Assembly (NCBI GenBank): GCA_900755685.1
Contig: CAAEHI010000044.1
Location: forward strand, 1-64,000
DNA length: 64,000 nucleotides
Direction of reading: 5' to 3'
DNA from: an uncultured Collinsella sp.
GTDB taxonomy: Bacteria > Actinomycetota > Coriobacteriia > Coriobacteriales > Coriobacteriaceae
A program made the translations under genes and the position numbers. The notes beneath the pieces are model-generated. The model worked only from the letters and a program-made list of their open reading frames with translations, had not been told where the DNA came from and searched no databases. How positions within the stretch are numbered: position 1 is the stretch's first letter; each line of letters starts with the position of its first letter. Of this stretch, positions 15,485 through 23,973 are shown piece after piece.

Positions 15485-15802
15485 CTATGCCACAGGCTTA
15501 ACATCATCCATGACGACGTTATCCATAGCAGCTCGATTGATCTGGTGAACGTAGATAGAAAGGCGAATGGCCGTGCGCGACTCCCCGTTAATGAGGATGT
15601 CGGAGAACACGGGCGCGCAGGAAATATCAAAACCGGTTGGAATCAAAAAACCGCGCGCGATAGCCACGGCCTTAATGGCCTGGTTGACAGCACCAGCGCC
15701 GACACACTGGATGTTGACGGGTACACCATCCTTGACCATGCCGGCGATGGCGCCGGCAACGGACGCGGGCGATGATTTGCTTGATACCTTCAGGCAATCC
15801 AT
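15485..15802 (-). CDS. spoVS: stage V sporulation protein S homologue
   Basis: The 105-residue product is a SpoVS protein, a small Alba-like nucleic-acid-binding fold: LKVSSKSSPASVAGAIAGMVK, the GAGAVNQAIKAVAIARG helix and a final beta segment. AGGAG precedes ATG 15802. In Bacillus spoVS follows rny-ymdB and affects sporulation and division; here it follows rny and a GHKL ATPase although Coriobacteriia are not known to sporulate. A role in nucleic acid binding or division is inferred. Confidence 0.88.
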   Translation of the reverse strand: MDCLKVSSKSSPASVAGAIAGMVKDGVPVNIQCVGAGAVNQAIKAVAIARGFLIPTGFDISCAPVFSDILINGESRTAIRLSIYVHQINRAAMDNVVMDDVKPVA

Positions 15803-15876
15803 GAAGAAACTCCTGCGTTTAAAAGTACGTTTTAACTGCAATAACTGTATCGTACCGAGTGGACTCGGTAAAGGCA

Positions 15877-16962
15877 CTATTCCTCTTTGGCAAGATCGAA
15901 GGTCACAGTGATTCGATCACGCGAAACACGAATCTTTGGGTCGCCACAAAGGTTGAGATAGTACCGGGCGGCAAGGTCATTAAAGTCACGCTCCACAGCA
16001 CGCGAAAACTGTGCCATGTCATCCTTGGCAATACGTAGCCCGCGACGATCCTTCGCAAGATCGACAGGAGCCGGCGCATGCGAGGACGAATCACGCTCGC
16101 GCAGCAGACGCGCGGTCACACCGCGAACGGGCTTAATCTGCCCTGCCAAAATGCGATGAGCAGTGCGCTCGGACATCTCAAGACCCAAACCCGAACAGAT
16201 ACGGATAAAGTCCTCGGCATCAGAGGCAAGGCCTAAACGATCGACAACCGGAAGCTCACTCTCGTCATCAATGAACAGGAGACGCGACGTATCGAGCCGA
16301 CTTGACGCCTGAGCATAAAGGGTCGCGGCAATCTCAGACGGAGAACCAAGATAGACATCGCAACCACGCAACTCCTCGAGCGCAAACTCACAAGCAGCGC
16401 GAATAATATTATGCGGGCCGCGAGCACAGACATAACGTCCGTCCTCATCCTTGACGGCCTGGGGCCAGCTGGACTGATCGGCACGCTCACTGAGGCGGTC
16501 GGCCGCAACGCTCACCTTAAAGGCCGAGCCAAGGTCGACACCAGACGTGACCACACGGGCCTCGTCAGTGTTCTGCTTGATCGAAAACAATGCCATGCCA
16601 CGACCGTGAACGCCCCAACGGTCCATCTTCATGCTCTCGAGCTTGGAGGTAACGCGGGCATCGAAGATTCGCTCTTGCATATCCTGTGGAACGCCCGAAC
16701 CGTTATCCAGAAAGACAAGCGTGCGGACGCCATCTTCCTTGGTCGTGGCGAGATAGACCTTGTCGGCACCAGCATCGCGAGCATTACGGAGCATTTCGAT
16801 GACGATATCCTCGACATGCTGAATGTCGTGCTTTGCCTGGCGCCGCTCGGCCTCCGAAACGCGGAGGCGGACATACCCCTCGCCAAGGTTCTCCTCGACG
16901 CGAAGGTTGCCCTCCCCCGACATCGACGCGATAAATGAGATGAGCTCGTTCGCGTCGCTCAT
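15877..16962 (-). CDS. GHKL-type ATP-binding protein of unknown role
   Basis: The 361-residue protein has an N-terminal GHKL (Hsp90/MutL/histidine kinase) ATPase fold with an N box (EMLRNARDAGADK, about residues 56-68), DNGSGVPQ (86-93) and GVHGRGMALFS (117-127). There is no phospho-acceptor histidine domain or membrane segment, so a sensor kinase is unlikely; it looks more like MutL/MORC-type ATPases with a private C-terminal half (about 170-361). It starts 2 bases after the rny stop and precedes spoVS. The location suggests RNA decay or nucleic acid handling, but the function is not known. Confidence 0.75.
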   Translation of the reverse strand: MSDANELISFIASMSGEGNLRVEENLGEGYVRLRVSEAERRQAKHDIQHVEDIVIEMLRNARDAGADKVYLATTKEDGVRTLVFLDNGSGVPQDMQERIFDARVTSKLESMKMDRWGVHGRGMALFSIKQNTDEARVVTSGVDLGSAFKVSVAADRLSERADQSSWPQAVKDEDGRYVCARGPHNIIRAACEFALEELRGCDVYLGSPSEIAATLYAQASSRLDTSRLLFIDDESELPVVDRLGLASDAEDFIRICSGLGLEMSERTAHRILAGQIKPVRGVTARLLRERDSSSHAPAPVDLAKDRRGLRIAKDDMAQFSRAVERDFNDLAARYYLNLCGDPKIRVSRDRITVTFDLAKEE

Positions 16963-16963
16963 G

Positions 16964-18514
16964 TTATTTAGCGATATCGACAGCGCGGCTCTCGCGAATC
17001 ACGACGACGCGCACCTGACCGGGATACTCCATCTCTTCCTCGATCTGATGGGCGATATCGTGAGCCAGGACCGTGGACTGGGCATCGGAGATCTTGTCCG
17101 GCTGAACCATGACGTGTACCTCGCGACCAGCCTGCATGGCATAGGTACGCTCGACGCCTTCATGGGAGTTGGCGATCTCCTCGAGCTTCTCGAGACGCTT
17201 GATGTAGTTCTCGGCAGACTCGCGACGGGCACCGGGGCGAGAGGCAGAGACAGCATCGGCGGCCTGCACCAGGACATCGAGCACCGTGTTGGGGTCGACA
17301 TCGGCATGGTGAGCCTCGATAGCGTGGACGATAACGGGCTTCTCGCCATAACGGCGGGCAAGCTCAGCGCCGATGACGGCATGCGGCCCCTCGACGTCAT
17401 GGTCGATTGCCTTGCCCAGGTCGTGCAGCAGGCCGGCGCGCTTGGCGGTCACGACGTCCAGGCCAAGCTCGGAAGCCATCACGCCGCACAGGTCAGAGAC
17501 TTCGAGGGAGTGCTGAAGCACGTTCTGACCAAACGAGGTACGGTAGCGCAGGGCACCAAGGGTCTTGACGATCTCGGGGTGCAGGTCGTGAATGCCGGTA
17601 TCGAATGCAGCTTGCTCGCCAGCCTCGCGCACGCGCTGCTGAACCAGGTCGGCAGCCTTGTGATACATCTCCTCGATGCGGGCGGGGTGAATGCGGCCGT
17701 CGGCGATGAGGTTCTCGAGGGCGACACGGGCGGTCTCACGACGGACCGGATCGAAGCTCGAAAGAACGACGGTCTCGGGCGTGTCGTCGATCACGAGGTT
17801 GACGCCGGAAACCTGCTCGAAGGTCCGGATGTTGCGACCCTCGCGACCGATGATACGGCCCTTGAGGTCATCAGAGGGAATGTGCACGGAGGTAACGGTG
17901 ACCTCGGCAGTGTGGTCGGCAGCGCAGCGCTGAATCGCCAGGGAAAGAATCTCCTGGGCGGTCTTGTGGCACTCGGCGCGAACCTGCTGCTCGGACTCGC
18001 GAATAATCGTGGCGGCCTCGTGGGTGACCTCGCCGCGAACCTTATCGAGGAGCTCCTTGTGGGCATCCTCGCGGGTAAGGTCGGCGATACGCTCGAGCTC
18101 GGAGGTCTGCTTTGCGCAGAGTTCCTCGAGCTCACGGGAGCGCTTCTCGACCTGACCGGCCTGACTGGACAGCTGATGCTCGCGCTTGTCGAGAGCGTCG
18201 TTGCGGCGATCGAGGGATTCCTCGCGCTGCATCACGCGGTTCTCGAGCGTACGAATCTCGCTCTTACGCTGCTTGTCCTCGGCCTCGGCGGCCTGCTTGT
18301 TCTTGATGATCTCCTCTTTAGCCTCGAGCAGAGCTTCTTTTTTGAGGGTCTCGGCCTGACGCTTTGCATCACCGATCAGGGACTCAGCCTGTGCGTGTGC
18401 CGACTGGATCTTTTCGTCGGCCTCGTGAAGACTACCCTGCTTGGCGGTGCGCATGTAGGCAATGGCGGCGATGGCACCCAAAACGATGCCAACGAGCGCT
18501 GCAATGATAGGCAT
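16964..18514 (-). CDS. rny: ribonuclease Y
   Basis: This 516-residue membrane-anchored endoribonuclease starts mRNA decay. It has an N-terminal membrane helix (IIAALVGIVLGAIAAIAYM), a charged coiled coil (about 30-200), a KH domain (GRIIGREGRNIRTFEQ) and an HD domain with the metal ligands in RAGLLHDLGKAID and the downstream EAHHAD. ATG 18514 is chosen because AAAGGAG lies 5 bases upstream; a GTG at 18520 would overlap that site. Together with RNase J and PNPase it makes this window rich in RNA decay genes. Confidence 0.96.
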   Translation of the reverse strand: MPIIAALVGIVLGAIAAIAYMRTAKQGSLHEADEKIQSAHAQAESLIGDAKRQAETLKKEALLEAKEEIIKNKQAAEAEDKQRKSEIRTLENRVMQREESLDRRNDALDKREHQLSSQAGQVEKRSRELEELCAKQTSELERIADLTREDAHKELLDKVRGEVTHEAATIIRESEQQVRAECHKTAQEILSLAIQRCAADHTAEVTVTSVHIPSDDLKGRIIGREGRNIRTFEQVSGVNLVIDDTPETVVLSSFDPVRRETARVALENLIADGRIHPARIEEMYHKAADLVQQRVREAGEQAAFDTGIHDLHPEIVKTLGALRYRTSFGQNVLQHSLEVSDLCGVMASELGLDVVTAKRAGLLHDLGKAIDHDVEGPHAVIGAELARRYGEKPVIVHAIEAHHADVDPNTVLDVLVQAADAVSASRPGARRESAENYIKRLEKLEEIANSHEGVERTYAMQAGREVHVMVQPDKISDAQSTVLAHDIAHQIEEEMEYPGQVRVVVIRESRAVDIAK

Positions 18515-18715
18515 GCTCACTCCTTTTTATGGATTCGTTACACAACAAAGCGAACCGTCCTTATGAACGGCTCGCGACATTTGAGTAATATGGGCGCAGC
18601 TTATGCGGGTCGGATACAGATAAACATATAAACAAACTCATCACAGATGAGCACATATCACAAAGCAAATGACAGTGTTTATCGTACGTTGAACCACAAC
18701 AACTGTCAAATAAAT

Positions 18716-18756
18716 GGCCCCAGTACGGCGGCTAAAACGCGGTGAACGGCGGGGCC
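18716..18756 (-). terminator. probable terminator after recX
   Basis: GGCCCC (18716-18721) pairs with GGGGCC (18751-18756), and inner GC-rich bases add to the stem; the minus strand continues ATTTATTTG. The rest of the 18515-18771 spacer shows no gene. Confidence 0.6.
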
Positions 18757-18771
18757 ACAAAACGCATACGC

Positions 18772-19464
18772 CTAAAGCGCACATCCCTCGCATTCGGCAT
18801 CGAGACGTGCCTTAACGGCATCGGCGGCGATGTGATACGAGAAGCCCTTGCCCATCAAAAACCGAACCAGTTTTTCGAATCCGCACGTCTCTGGAACACG
18901 CCGCTTGGCGAGCAGGGCTGACGCACGCGCCAAATCGTCTTCGACGGCAAAATAATCCTCGGGATAACCGGGAATGTCATCGAGCACGACATGACGGCGC
19001 TTAAGTTCGGTCTCGATTTTGCGCTGACCCCAACCGCGCCGCTTGCGTTCCTCGATAAAGTACGAGCAAAAGCGGTTCTCGTCTAAAAAGTGATACTCGG
19101 TGGCGCGCTCGACGGCGAAATCGATCGCGGGCTGGCGGAAGCCGTAGCAAGCCAGCTTGTCACGGACCTCACCCGTCGCATGGTCACGGCGTGATAACAT
19201 CTCGGTCACCATGGTAAGTGCACATTTACGCTCGATGAGCTGCACAGCCTCACGAAAGTTATCCCAATCACAGGGAAAATCGGGGCGGTTTTTGAGATAC
19301 AGCCGCGCAACCCGCACGGGAATCCAAATGGACCGTTCAAAACCGCCCTCAAGCTCACAATCGATATGCGCGCAGGGCTTTTTAGACGCATACCCGCTCG
19401 AGAACGAGGAGGCCGCCTTCTTATCGGGAAAGACGACCGTAGCCTCGGTCACCGTATACGACAT
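18772..19464 (-). CDS. recX: RecX family regulator of RecA
   Basis: The 230-residue protein fits RecX, which binds RecA filaments and limits their activity. The three-helix repeats appear as ALTMVTEMLSRRDHATGEVRDKLACYGF, then FLDENRFCSYFIEERKRRGWGQRKIETELKRR and a C-terminal repeat. An N-terminal stretch of about 75 residues is longer than in E. coli RecX but common in Gram-positive members. It starts 11 bases after the recA stop, the usual arrangement. Confidence 0.92.
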   Translation of the reverse strand: MSYTVTEATVVFPDKKAASSFSSGYASKKPCAHIDCELEGGFERSIWIPVRVARLYLKNRPDFPCDWDNFREAVQLIERKCALTMVTEMLSRRDHATGEVRDKLACYGFRQPAIDFAVERATEYHFLDENRFCSYFIEERKRRGWGQRKIETELKRRHVVLDDIPGYPEDYFAVEDDLARASALLAKRRVPETCGFEKLVRFLMGKGFSYHIAADAVKARLDAECEGCAL

Positions 19465-19475
19465 GAGCGTAACCG

Positions 19476-20624
19476 CTACTCGTCGTCATCATCGAGCATG
19501 GCGGAACCATCGATGGCGTAAAGCTCGTCAAACTCCTCAGGCGCAGGCTGATCGGTCAGCTCGACCTCGGACGGAGCATCGTCATCAAACTCAAGCCCGC
19601 AGGCAAGGCGGACCTTATGCTCAATCTCGTCAGCGCAATCGGGGTGTTCGCGCAGGAACGCCTTGGCGGCCTCGCGACCGTTGCCGAGCTTGTCCTCGCC
19701 ATAGGCAAACCAGGAGCCCATCTTCTTGCAGATGCCGCACTCGACAGCCATGTCCAAGATCGAGCCCTCCTTAGAGATGCCCGTACCATACATGATGTCG
19801 AACTCAGCAGAACGGAACGGAGCTGCCACCTTGTTCTTAACGACCTTGGCGCGCACGCGGTTACCGATAACCTCGTCCTTAAGCTTAATGCTGTCGATGC
19901 GGCGAATGTCGATACGCACCGAAGAGAAGAACTTAAGGGCGCGGCCGCCCGTCGTGGTCTCGGGATTGCCGAACATGACGCCGATCTTCTCACGCAGCTG
20001 GTTAATGAAGATGCACGTCGTGTTGGACTTGGACAGCGAGCCGGCGAGCTTGCGGAGCGCCTGGCTCATCAGGCGAGCCTGAAGACCGACCGTAGTGTCG
20101 CCGATTTCTCCCTCGATCTCGGCACGCGGGGTCAGCGCGGCGACGGAGTCGACAACGATGGCATCGATGGCTCCGGAACGCACAAGCATGTCAACGATCT
20201 CAAGCGCCTGCTCACCCGTATCGGGCTGGGAAATGAGCACCTCGTCGATATCCACGCCGATGCGCGCGGCATACGTGGGATCGAGCGCATGCTCGGCATC
20301 GATAAATGCCACAACGCCACCCATTGCCTGGGCCTCGGCCAGGATCTCGAGCGAAAGCGTCGTCTTACCGGAGGACTCGGGACCGTAGATCTCGACGATT
20401 CGGCCGCGCGGCACACCGCCGATACCCAGAGCGACATCGAGTGCCAGAGCGCCCGTAGGGATGGCCTCGACCTCGAGCTCGGGGCCACCGTCGCCGTACC
20501 TCATGATGGAACCCTGGCCGAATTTCTTCTCGATCTCGGCCTTGGTGGTGGCGATCATCTCATCGCGCTCTTTACCCGTCGTGCGAGCATGAACGGTACG
20601 TACGGGACCTGAATTCTTGGCCAT
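19476..20624 (-). CDS. recA: recombinase RecA
   Basis: This 382-residue protein forms filaments on single-stranded DNA, pairs homologous strands and triggers LexA cleavage. Seen are the Walker A GPESSGKTTLSLEIL, the FGQGSIMRYGD start region, the DNA-binding loop segments (GEIGDTTVGLQARLMSQALRKL; FINQLREKIGVMFGNPETTTGG) and an acidic C-terminal tail ending DDDDE. ATG 20624 follows GAGGAGGG. The promoter holds a perfect LexA box, and upstream lies a phased repeat shared with comEA. Confidence 0.98.
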   Translation of the reverse strand: MAKNSGPVRTVHARTTGKERDEMIATTKAEIEKKFGQGSIMRYGDGGPELEVEAIPTGALALDVALGIGGVPRGRIVEIYGPESSGKTTLSLEILAEAQAMGGVVAFIDAEHALDPTYAARIGVDIDEVLISQPDTGEQALEIVDMLVRSGAIDAIVVDSVAALTPRAEIEGEIGDTTVGLQARLMSQALRKLAGSLSKSNTTCIFINQLREKIGVMFGNPETTTGGRALKFFSSVRIDIRRIDSIKLKDEVIGNRVRAKVVKNKVAAPFRSAEFDIMYGTGISKEGSILDMAVECGICKKMGSWFAYGEDKLGNGREAAKAFLREHPDCADEIEHKVRLACGLEFDDDAPSEVELTDQPAPEEFDELYAIDGSAMLDDDDE

Positions 20625-20654
20625 GAATAGCCCTCCTCTTAACAACCTGCATCG

Positions 20655-20683
20655 ATAATAAACGAACGGCTGTTCGTGGTCAA
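20655..20683 (-). promoter_or_regulatory. recA promoter with LexA box in the spacer
   Basis: On the minus strand -35 TTGACC (20683-20678) and -10 TATTAT (20660-20655) are exactly 17 bases apart. The spacer contains the perfect palindrome CGAAC-N4-GTTCG (20663-20676), so LexA binding would cover the whole promoter. Confidence 0.85.
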
Positions 20684-20725
20684 CCGTTCAGATAAATCAT
20701 ATGCAGCCGACCTTTCCAAAACCCA

Positions 20726-20775
20726 ACCAAACGCCGACCAAACACTGACCAAATGCTTGACCACAAAGGACCAAA
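20726..20775 (-). promoter_or_regulatory. helically phased ACCAAA repeats upstream of recA
   Basis: Five copies of ACCAAA (one as ACCACA) start at 20726, 20737, 20748, 20760 and 20770, spaced 11, 11, 12 and 10 bases, one helical turn each. They begin 43 bases upstream of the recA -35. The first two copies with their spacing (AACCAAACGCCGACCAAA) match 17 of 18 bases upstream of comEA. This looks like an activator array. Confidence 0.6.
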
Positions 20776-20850
20776 TATGAACAAGGCAGGCAAAAATACG
20801 TCTACAACCAGCACAAACGCCAAATGAGCCTAAGGTCCCTATCTCCACAA

Positions 20851-20874
20851 TTAAGGGGCCCGGAGGCCCCTTAA
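20851..20874 (-). terminator. terminator after cinA
   Basis: TTAAGGGGCC and GGCCCCTTAA pair perfectly over a 4-base loop 8 bases after the cinA stop. It separates the rimO-pgsA-cinA transcript from recA. Confidence 0.9.
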
Positions 20875-20881
20875 AACACGT

Positions 20882-21418
20882 CTATTCCATAGAGTTGAGC
20901 ACAAGGGCAATGCGACCCAATGCCTCCGTGACCGCATGGGCACGAACACACGAACGGTCGCCCTCATAGTGGCAGCGCACAGAGTCCACGACCGGCACTC
21001 CCCCATCGGCGGAACGATGTGCCCAGCCAATATAGAAAGTGCCAGCAGGATCGTCCTCAGTACCACCGCCGGGGCCGGCATAACCCGTTGCGCTCACTGC
21101 AATATCGCTCTGGTACAGCTCCAGCGAACCCGACGCCATCTCGCGCGCAGTTTGATGCGACACCGCGGTGTAGCGGTCGAGCGTCTCCTGCTCAACACCC
21201 AGCACGCGATGCTTAATCTCATCGCAGTAGGTTACCGCACCGCCACGCAGCACCGCCGAGGCGCCCGGGATATCCGCAATCGTCGAGGCGATCATACCCG
21301 CCGTCAGCGACTCGGCCGTCGAAACCGTCACACCCCGAGCGCTCGCGCGCTCGACGATATCGCGCGCCAGCTCCTCGTTATGTGCGGAAATCTGCTCAAA
21401 AGAGTCCGTCATACCCAC
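20882..21418 (-). CDS. cinA: CinA C-terminal-domain protein (nicotinamide-nucleotide amidase type)
   Basis: The 178-residue protein consists only of the CinA C-terminal amidohydrolase domain (PncC type): VSTAESLTAGMIASTIADIPGASAVLRGGAVTYCDEIKH and ATGYAGPGGGTEDDPAGTFYIGW. Enzymes of this type convert NMN to nicotinate mononucleotide. In some naturally competent bacteria full-length CinA is induced with recA and binds RecA. The N-terminal molybdopterin-binding-like domain is absent. The start could be GTG 21418 or ATG 21412. It follows pgsA by 6 bases and lies just upstream of recA. Confidence 0.9.
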   Translation of the reverse strand: MGMTDSFEQISAHNEELARDIVERASARGVTVSTAESLTAGMIASTIADIPGASAVLRGGAVTYCDEIKHRVLGVEQETLDRYTAVSHQTAREMASGSLELYQSDIAVSATGYAGPGGGTEDDPAGTFYIGWAHRSADGGVPVVDSVRCHYEGDRSCVRAHAVTEALGRIALVLNSME

Positions 21419-21424
21419 CAGGAC

Positions 21425-22063
21425 CTAGACCGAAAAGACGATCTTGCGGCAGTTCCAGAAGTACTGGGCGCCCGAGATAACGGTCAAGACAACGGCAACG
21501 GCATACAGGAAGCGCGACACCGAGTAGATGCCGAGCGTCAGCGCCACCGGGCCAAGGTGCAAGCCAGCCATAGCAAAAACGCACAGGTAACCGCAGATGG
21601 AGACCATCGTGGTCGCCGTCTTGTACTTGCCGAGCTTATCGGCCGCAACGACCACACCGGCCGCACTCGCGACCATGCGAAGGGCGCTCACCAGAAGCTC
21701 ACGGAACAGGATAATGAACACGGACCACACGGTCACCGCGCCAAAATCCAAGAACAGCAGCAGGGCCGAGAACACGAGCAGCTTATCGGCGATGGGGTCC
21801 AAGAATTTACCGAAGTCGGTGATCTCGTTGCGCGAACGCGCCAGATAACCGTCGACCTTATCGGTGCACGACAGGATCACATACAGAATGAAGGCAGCGG
21901 CGGCGAGCGGGCCGTCGAAGGTGCTCCAATCCGTACCGGCAACACTCTTGTGAGAAAGCGCCGACACGATCATGAACACCGGGATAAAGACGATGCGAAC
22001 GCACGTCACGATGTTGGCGGGCGTCCAAACACTCGTCAGTTCCTTATTGCTCTCGTTTGCCAC
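21425..22063 (-). CDS. pgsA: CDP-diacylglycerol-glycerol-3-phosphate 3-phosphatidyltransferase
   Basis: This 212-residue membrane enzyme makes phosphatidylglycerol phosphate, the committed step to phosphatidylglycerol. The family signature is complete (DKVDGYLARSRNEITDFGKFLDPIADK, about residues 66-92) and is followed by four hydrophobic segments. It lies 9 bases after rimO and before cinA, a cluster common in Gram-positive bacteria. It is the better candidate for the housekeeping PgsA than the paralogue at 439-1143. Confidence 0.92.
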   Translation of the reverse strand: MANESNKELTSVWTPANIVTCVRIVFIPVFMIVSALSHKSVAGTDWSTFDGPLAAAAFILYVILSCTDKVDGYLARSRNEITDFGKFLDPIADKLLVFSALLLFLDFGAVTVWSVFIILFRELLVSALRMVASAAGVVVAADKLGKYKTATTMVSICGYLCVFAMAGLHLGPVALTLGIYSVSRFLYAVAVVLTVISGAQYFWNCRKIVFSV

Positions 22064-22072
22064 GATGCTCTC

Positions 22073-23422
22073 CTACTCCACAACATGGCCGATAAGCTCA
22101 TAGCAGAAGCTATCGGTAAACTCGACAGTCAGAATATCGCCCACGGACGCCTCGCTGGCGTCCAGATGCACCGCTCCATCGGAATCGGGCGCCTGGAACC
22201 AGGCATGGCCGATCAGCTCGGCGCCGTCCTCGGTTTCTTCGATACCGTCGACGATCACCTGGGCGCGCTCGCCCACATGTGCGGCGGTGGCGGCAAAACC
22301 GAGCGACTCGGCCAGGTCCATGGCCTCCTGGGCGCGCTCGAGCTTGACCTCTTCGTCGACCTGACCCTCCATCTTAGCGGCCAGGCTGCCCTCCTCCTGC
22401 GAGTAGGCAAAGACGCTCGTGTAGTCAAAGCCGACGGTGTCCATAAAGTCGATAAGGTCGCGGAACTCGTCGTCGGTCTCGGTCGGGAAGCCGACCATAG
22501 CCGTGGAACGGATCACGATGCCGGGGATACGCTCACGCAGATCGCGGAACAGGTCCTCGAGCTCCTGGCGCGAACCGGAACGGCGCATAGCCTTGAGGAT
22601 GCGCGCGTCGCAGTGCTGCACGGGGATATCGATATAGGGCAGCACCTCGGGCGTATCGCGAATCGTATCGATAAGCTCATCGGTCATGCCCTCGGGCTGC
22701 AGATAGAGCACGCGGACCCAGACGTTGTGCGGGCGCACGGCCTCGGCGACGGCACGCAGCAGCTGCGCCAGATTGCGCGGCGAGCCCTCGGCGACATCCT
22801 CGTCAGTAAAGTCGGTGCCCCAAATACCCGTGTCCTGGCCGATCAGCACGATCTCGCGCACACCGCCGGCAACCAGGTCGCGTACCTCGGAGATAATGCT
22901 CTCGGCATTGCGCGAATGATAGCGACCGCGAATATAGGGGATCATGCAGAAGCTGCAGAAGCGGTTGCAGCCATCGGAAATCTTGACGTAAGCAACGGCG
23001 CCCTCGACGGTACGCTTGACCTGAGGGATATAGGCCGCGATCTCACGCTCGACACCCAGCACGCCATCGATGACCGCCACGATGCCGTCCTCCTCGTCGG
23101 CCTTCACAAAGGCAGCGACCTCGGGCAGCTCGTCAGGCAGGTCGTCGCCATAGCGCGACGGCACACAGCCGCACATAACGATGGGGCAAGAACGAACGCC
23201 GTCCTGAACCTCGTTGGCGAGCTCGAGCGTGGTCTCGATGCTCTCGGACGTTGCGGAGGCGAGGAACGAGCATGTATTGACGATGGCGATATCGGCATCC
23301 TGCGGGTCGAATGCCTCCTCGTAGCCCGCAGCAGTCAAAAGAGAACGCATGCGGTCGGTGTCGACCTCGTTCTTAGCGCACCCGAGGGTGATGTAGAGCA
23401 CGGAGCCCAACGGTGTATCCAT
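22073..23422 (-). CDS. rimO: ribosomal protein S12 methylthiotransferase
   Basis: The 449-residue radical-SAM methylthiotransferase modifies Asp88 (E. coli numbering) of ribosomal protein S12. The N-terminal UPF0004 domain starts LYITLGCAKNEVDTDRM, the cluster motif is CNRFCSFCMIPYIRGRYHSR, and a TRAM domain ends the protein. The LGCAKNxVD start and YIRGRYHSR form separate RimO from MiaB and MtaB. The pgsA and cinA genes follow within 10 bases. Confidence 0.95.
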   Translation of the reverse strand: MDTPLGSVLYITLGCAKNEVDTDRMRSLLTAAGYEEAFDPQDADIAIVNTCSFLASATSESIETTLELANEVQDGVRSCPIVMCGCVPSRYGDDLPDELPEVAAFVKADEEDGIVAVIDGVLGVEREIAAYIPQVKRTVEGAVAYVKISDGCNRFCSFCMIPYIRGRYHSRNAESIISEVRDLVAGGVREIVLIGQDTGIWGTDFTDEDVAEGSPRNLAQLLRAVAEAVRPHNVWVRVLYLQPEGMTDELIDTIRDTPEVLPYIDIPVQHCDARILKAMRRSGSRQELEDLFRDLRERIPGIVIRSTAMVGFPTETDDEFRDLIDFMDTVGFDYTSVFAYSQEEGSLAAKMEGQVDEEVKLERAQEAMDLAESLGFAATAAHVGERAQVIVDGIEETEDGAELIGHAWFQAPDSDGAVHLDASEASVGDILTVEFTDSFCYELIGHVVE

Positions 23423-23449
23423 GTTGGAGAGCGGTCCTTTCGAATGATA

Positions 23450-23947
23450 TTAGCGGTAGTTGGTGAACTGTAGCGGCTGGCCGTAGTCCTGGTCGCGCAG
23501 GAACTGGATTACGGTCTGCAACGCATCCTTCGAAGCAGAGGAAACACGCAGCTTGTCGGCCTCGATGGTCACCTTGACCTTGAGCTTTTGGTCCTTGATG
23601 TCCTTGTTGATCTTCTTGGCGGTCGCTTGGTCGATACCCTCGACGATATGGCCGAGCACGCGCACGGTGCCGCCCGATGCCGCCTGCGGAGCATCCCACG
23701 AGACGGCCTTGAGGTCGATGCCGCGCTTGATGAGCTTGGAGCTCAGCACGTCGACAATCTGCTTGGAGACAAAGTCGGCCGGGGCGTTGATCGTAAAGAG
23801 CTTGTCGCCCTTCGAAAGCTCGATCGTGGCGCCGGAATCCTTAAGGTCATAGCGCTGGGAAATCTCGCGCGTGGTCTGTTGAAAGGCATTATCGACCTCT
23901 TGCATGTTGACCTCGGACACGACGTCGAAGCTGGAATCTTTAGCCAT
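23450..23947 (-). CDS. YajQ family nucleotide-binding protein
   Basis: The 165-residue product is a full-length YajQ protein: SFDVVSEVNMQEVDNAFQQTTREISQRYDLK at the start and VRVSSASKDALQTVIQFLRDQDYGQPLQFTNYR at the end. Some members bind cyclic di-GMP or tRNA; no partner is visible here. AAAGGAAA precedes the ATG. Confidence 0.95.
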   Translation of the reverse strand: MAKDSSFDVVSEVNMQEVDNAFQQTTREISQRYDLKDSGATIELSKGDKLFTINAPADFVSKQIVDVLSSKLIKRGIDLKAVSWDAPQAASGGTVRVLGHIVEGIDQATAKKINKDIKDQKLKVKVTIEADKLRVSSASKDALQTVIQFLRDQDYGQPLQFTNYR

Positions 23948-23973
23948 GATGTTTCCTTTCGCGTACGAGCGGC

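Noticed and set aside
20726..20775. CRISPR-like reading of the ACCAAA repeats
   Set aside because: Units are 6-7 bases at 11-base spacing, far too short for repeat-spacer structure; a regulatory array fits better.
20936..23473. 845-codon plus-strand frame across cinA, pgsA and rimO
   Set aside because: It runs antisense to three clearly conserved genes and encodes His/Asp/Arg-rich sequence without domains.
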